A DNA stretch of 6,369 nucleotides, from assembly GCA_902787415.1 (NCBI GenBank), contig CADAGG010000079.1:1-6369 (forward strand). The letters run 5' to 3'. Numbering within the stretch: position 1 is the stretch's first letter; every line of letters starts with the position of its first letter. The notes below the pieces were generated by a model. It had not been told where the DNA came from and made no database searches. It saw only the letters and a list, made by a program, of their open reading frames with translations. Shown here piece after piece: positions 4,371 through 6,369 of this stretch. This DNA is from a methanogenic archaeon (GTDB taxonomy: Archaea; Thermoplasmatota; Thermoplasmata; Methanomassiliicoccales; Methanomethylophilaceae). The translations under genes and the position numbers were made by a program.

Positions 4371-5768
4371 ATGAGTTTCATGGACAAATTCAAGAAGGAC
4401 AACAAGGCCCCCGCCGCCCCCGCCGAGCAGAAGGAACTTACCGTTGAGGAGCGCCTCGAGCGCGCCAAGAAGCCCGGACAGGATGCAATGAAGATGCACC
4501 CCTACTACGGCGGTAAGATCGAGACCGTCCCCAAGGCCTGCATCAGGACCTTCGACGACTTCTCCATCTGGTACTCCCCCGGAGTCGCGGAGCCCTGCAA
4601 GGCCATCGCACAGAACCCCGACCTCGCCTACGAGCACACCTGCAAGTGGAACACCGTAGCGGTAGTATCCGACGGTACCCGTGTACTCGGTCTCGGAGAC
4701 ATCGGACCCGAGGCAGCCATGCCCGTCATGGAAGGAAAGGCCATGCTCTTCAAGTACCTCGGAGGTGTGGACTGCGTCCCCATCTGCCTTGACACCAAGG
4801 ACCCCGAGAAGATCATCGAGACCGTGAGGCTCATCGCCCCCTCCTTCGGAGGAATCAACCTCGAGGACATCTCGAACCCCAAGTGCTTCGACATCCTCGA
4901 CGAGCTCAGGAGGGACTGCAAGATCCCCGTATGGCACGACGACCAGCAGGGTACCGCAACCGTCGAGGTCGCCGGTGCCATGAACGCCATGAAGCTCGTC
5001 GGAAAGAACTTCCAGGACGCTAACGTCACCGTCATCGGAGCCGGAGCCGCATCCCTCGCCATCGCAAGGCTGCTGCTGGCCACCGGATTCAAGCCCGAGC
5101 ACCTCTGCATGTGCGACTCCAAGGGAATCCTCAACCAGTCCAGGGAGGACTTCGAGAGCCTCCACAGGCTGAAGAAGAACATCTGCGAGAAGACCAACGG
5201 TGCAGGAAAGACCGGAGGAATCAAGGAGGCAATGGAGGGCGCCGACATCGTCATCGCCGCTTCCAAGCCCGGACCCGGAACCATCCCCGCCGAGTACATC
5301 GACCTCATGGCCGACGACCCCGTCGTGTTCGCCACCGCCAACCCCGTCCCCGAGATCTGGCCCTGGGAGGCAAAGGAGCACGGATGCAAGGTCTTCGCCA
5401 CCGGACGTTCCGACTTCCCCAACCAGGTCAACAACTCCATGGGATTCCCCGCCATCTTCCGCGGTGTGCTCGACGTGAAGGCAAGGACCATCACCGACGA
5501 GATGTGCATCGCAGCGGCCACCGAGCTCGCCAAGTGCGCAGAGGAGAAGGGAATCACCGAGGAGTACATCATCCCCAACATGTCCGAGGAGGACGTCTTC
5601 CCCAGGGAGGCCGCCGCCGTCGCCATGAAGGCGATCGAGCAGGGTGTCGCACGCGAGAAGTGCTCCTACCAGGAGGAGTACGACCGCGCCGCTGCCATCA
5701 TCAGCAGGTCCAGGAAGCTGACCGCCAGCATGATGCAGACCGGCTTCATCAAGCCCTACGTAGAGTGA
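4371..5768 (+). CDS. NAD(P)-dependent malic enzyme (oxaloacetate-decarboxylating type)
   Basis: This 465-residue cytoplasmic enzyme converts malate and NAD(P)+ to pyruvate, CO2 and NAD(P)H. Diagnostic blocks are WYSPGVAEPCKAI (67-79) with the catalytic tyrosine Y68, SDGTRVLGLGDIGPEAAMPVMEGK (100-123) with the catalytic lysine K123, and metal ligands in NLED (E164, D165) and HDDQQGTA (D190 or D191). The Rossmann cofactor site is VIGAGAAS (221-228), and SNP/ANPVPEIWP-type substrate contacts lie near 323-331. The C-terminal phosphotransacetylase domain of bacterial MaeB is absent. Cofactor preference cannot be assigned, although an acidic residue after the second beta strand (D249) leans towards NAD. 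Residues 1-20 are a charged Ala/Pro/Lys extension outside the fold. Codon choice is strongly biased (GGA/GGT glycine, AAG, ATC, CTC), suggesting high expression. It is transcribed alone, divergent from the radical SAM gene, with its own terminator. Confidence 0.95.
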   Translation: MSFMDKFKKDNKAPAAPAEQKELTVEERLERAKKPGQDAMKMHPYYGGKIETVPKACIRTFDDFSIWYSPGVAEPCKAIAQNPDLAYEHTCKWNTVAVVSDGTRVLGLGDIGPEAAMPVMEGKAMLFKYLGGVDCVPICLDTKDPEKIIETVRLIAPSFGGINLEDISNPKCFDILDELRRDCKIPVWHDDQQGTATVEVAGAMNAMKLVGKNFQDANVTVIGAGAASLAIARLLLATGFKPEHLCMCDSKGILNQSREDFESLHRLKKNICEKTNGAGKTGGIKEAMEGADIVIAASKPGPGTIPAEYIDLMADDPVVFATANPVPEIWPWEAKEHGCKVFATGRSDFPNQVNNSMGFPAIFRGVLDVKARTITDEMCIAAATELAKCAEEKGITEEYIIPNMSEEDVFPREAAAVAMKAIEQGVAREKCSYQEEYDRAAAIISRSRKLTASMMQTGFIKPYVE

Positions 5769-5782
5769 GCCAAAACTTTTCA

Positions 5783-5813
5783 GGAGGGGGCAACCCCTCC
5801 GTCACCTCTTTTT
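5783..5813. terminator. Hairpin terminator between malic enzyme and the convergent surface-protein gene
   Basis: GGAGGGG (5783-5789), loop GCAA, CCCCTCC (5794-5800) make a perfect 7-bp GC-rich stem with a GNRA tetraloop. It starts 14 bases after the malic enzyme stop, and TTTTT follows at 5809-5813. It sits in the 33-base gap between convergent genes. The other strand has GAAAAGTTTT after the stem, so it may stop both transcripts. Confidence 0.65.
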
Positions 5814-6369
5814 CCTGATTACGAAGAAATAGATGAGGAGTCCCGCGATGACCGCCGCGGCGATCCCTATGCCGGCTATCAGCAGGGTGTCGTCACTCCC
5901 GATATGAACGTCAGACCTGCTGGGGACGTTGTCCAGGGAGATGGCGTAGCAGCCGGGGGTGTTCGTCGCGAAGGAGATGGCATTGTCCGCATATGCGGCC
6001 TTGTAGGTATGGGCGACGCCGTTGGAGTCGATCTTCCAGGCCTGGACCTTCTCCTTCTCCGCCTCGGAGTGGGGTACGAAGGGCAGGACCACGGTCACCA
6101 CTCCGTGGAGCATCTCCGCCTTGGTGCCGTCGGAATAGATCTCGAGGTTGTATGTGGCCCTGTCCTTGGCGGATGCTTTCTGAGCGTCGTTCAGAGGCGC
6201 GTCGTTAAGCCTGATCTCCAAAGTGCCAGACAGGTTCTTGAGGGATTCGGCGGAGAAGGTCAGGGTGATTCCGTCGCAGTGCAGCGAGAGGGATCCGTTG
6301 CCGTCCCTGATGGTAGCTACAGCTGCCTGTTCCACGGTCACCTTCTTCAGCGAACCCACGGCGAGATCG
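5802..6369 (-). CDS. C-terminally membrane-anchored, probably extracellular protein, C-terminal part (5' end outside window)
   Basis: The frame is open to base 6368 (reading DLAVGSLKK), so the GTG at 6359 is probably internal. 188 residues are visible. Residues 10-145 are beta-rich, with alternating hydrophobic strands and blocks such as GITLTFSAESL, VVTVVLPFVP and GCYAIS. This resembles, from general experience, the beta-sandwich modules at the ends of cell-surface proteins, including a charged SEAEKEKVQAWKIDSNG strand pair and a final turn before the membrane. A linker rich in Ser/Asp (PSRSDVHIGSDD) leads to one transmembrane helix at about 161-183 and the basic tail RKKR, giving outside-to-inside topology. 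No LPxTG or PGF-type sorting motif is present. No ligand or enzyme activity can be assigned. A signal peptide would be expected upstream. It converges on malic enzyme and shares its terminator region. Confidence 0.75.
   Translation of the reverse strand, partial: DLAVGSLKKVTVEQAAVATIRDGNGSLSLHCDGITLTFSAESLKNLSGTLEIRLNDAPLNDAQKASAKDRATYNLEIYSDGTKAEMLHGVVTVVLPFVPHSEAEKEKVQAWKIDSNGVAHTYKAAYADNAISFATNTPGCYAISLDNVPSRSDVHIGSDDTLLIAGIGIAAAVIAGLLIYFFVIRKKR

Noticed and set aside
4311..5626. Two long open frames (356 and 332 codons) antisense to malic enzyme
   Set aside because: They are mirror readings of a strongly codon-biased gene, with Gly/Val/Leu/Asp-rich or Ser/Met-rich composition and no recognisable domain. 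The malic enzyme frame is unambiguous.
1..6369. CRISPR arrays, tRNA or rRNA genes, insertion sequences, or a defence or mobile system
   Set aside because: No regularly spaced repeats, transposase or integrase motifs, tRNA-like cloverleaf or long terminal repeats were seen on reading both strands. All genes are core metabolic, replication or surface types.

Overview
The window looks like a gene-dense chromosomal segment of a GC-rich euryarchaeon. The archaeal markers are a DNA primase large subunit with its four-cysteine iron-sulfur domain, an AK6/Fap7-type adenylate kinase, an archaeal-type CDP-alcohol phosphatidyltransferase, and a radical SAM protein with a C-terminal helix-hairpin-helix. 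TATA-like boxes sit about 25 bases before starts that lack a Shine-Dalgarno sequence. Gene content and base composition remind me of Thermoplasmata such as Methanomassiliicoccales. That placement is an inference from memory and was not tested.

Layout. (1) Bases 1-1584, + strand: a compact three-gene run made of the C-terminal part of a PfkB-family (probably nucleoside) kinase, an AK6-type adenylate kinase, and a CDP-alcohol phosphatidyltransferase of ether-lipid synthesis. They are joined by a 4-base gap and a 10-base overlap. (2) Bases 1587-4268, - strand: a radical SAM/helix-hairpin-helix protein of unknown function followed 30 bases later by priL. priL converges on the lipid gene with only 2 bases between the stop codons, inside a perfect 20-base palindrome. 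(3) Bases 4269-4370: a divergent promoter region with a TATA-like box that could serve both directions, and a hairpin or repeated half-site just before the malic enzyme ribosome binding site. (4) Bases 4371-5768, + strand: a complete malic enzyme with a hairpin terminator. (5) Bases 5802-6369, - strand: the C-terminal part of a membrane-anchored, probably extracellular protein, running off the window edge.

How the genes relate. The first two could act in sequence (nucleoside to NMP to NDP), though AK6 proteins also have a ribosome-assembly role. The lipid gene is a membrane-synthesis neighbour. The radical SAM protein is the least understood member. Its nucleic-acid-binding tail and its tandem position with primase suggest work on RNA or DNA. 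Malic enzyme would link malate to pyruvate and reduced nicotinamide cofactor. I see no CRISPR array, insertion sequence, tRNA, rRNA or phage gene. No non-coding stretch exceeds about 105 bases, so this is mostly ordinary core genome. The best leads are the radical SAM protein and the regulatory region before malic enzyme.
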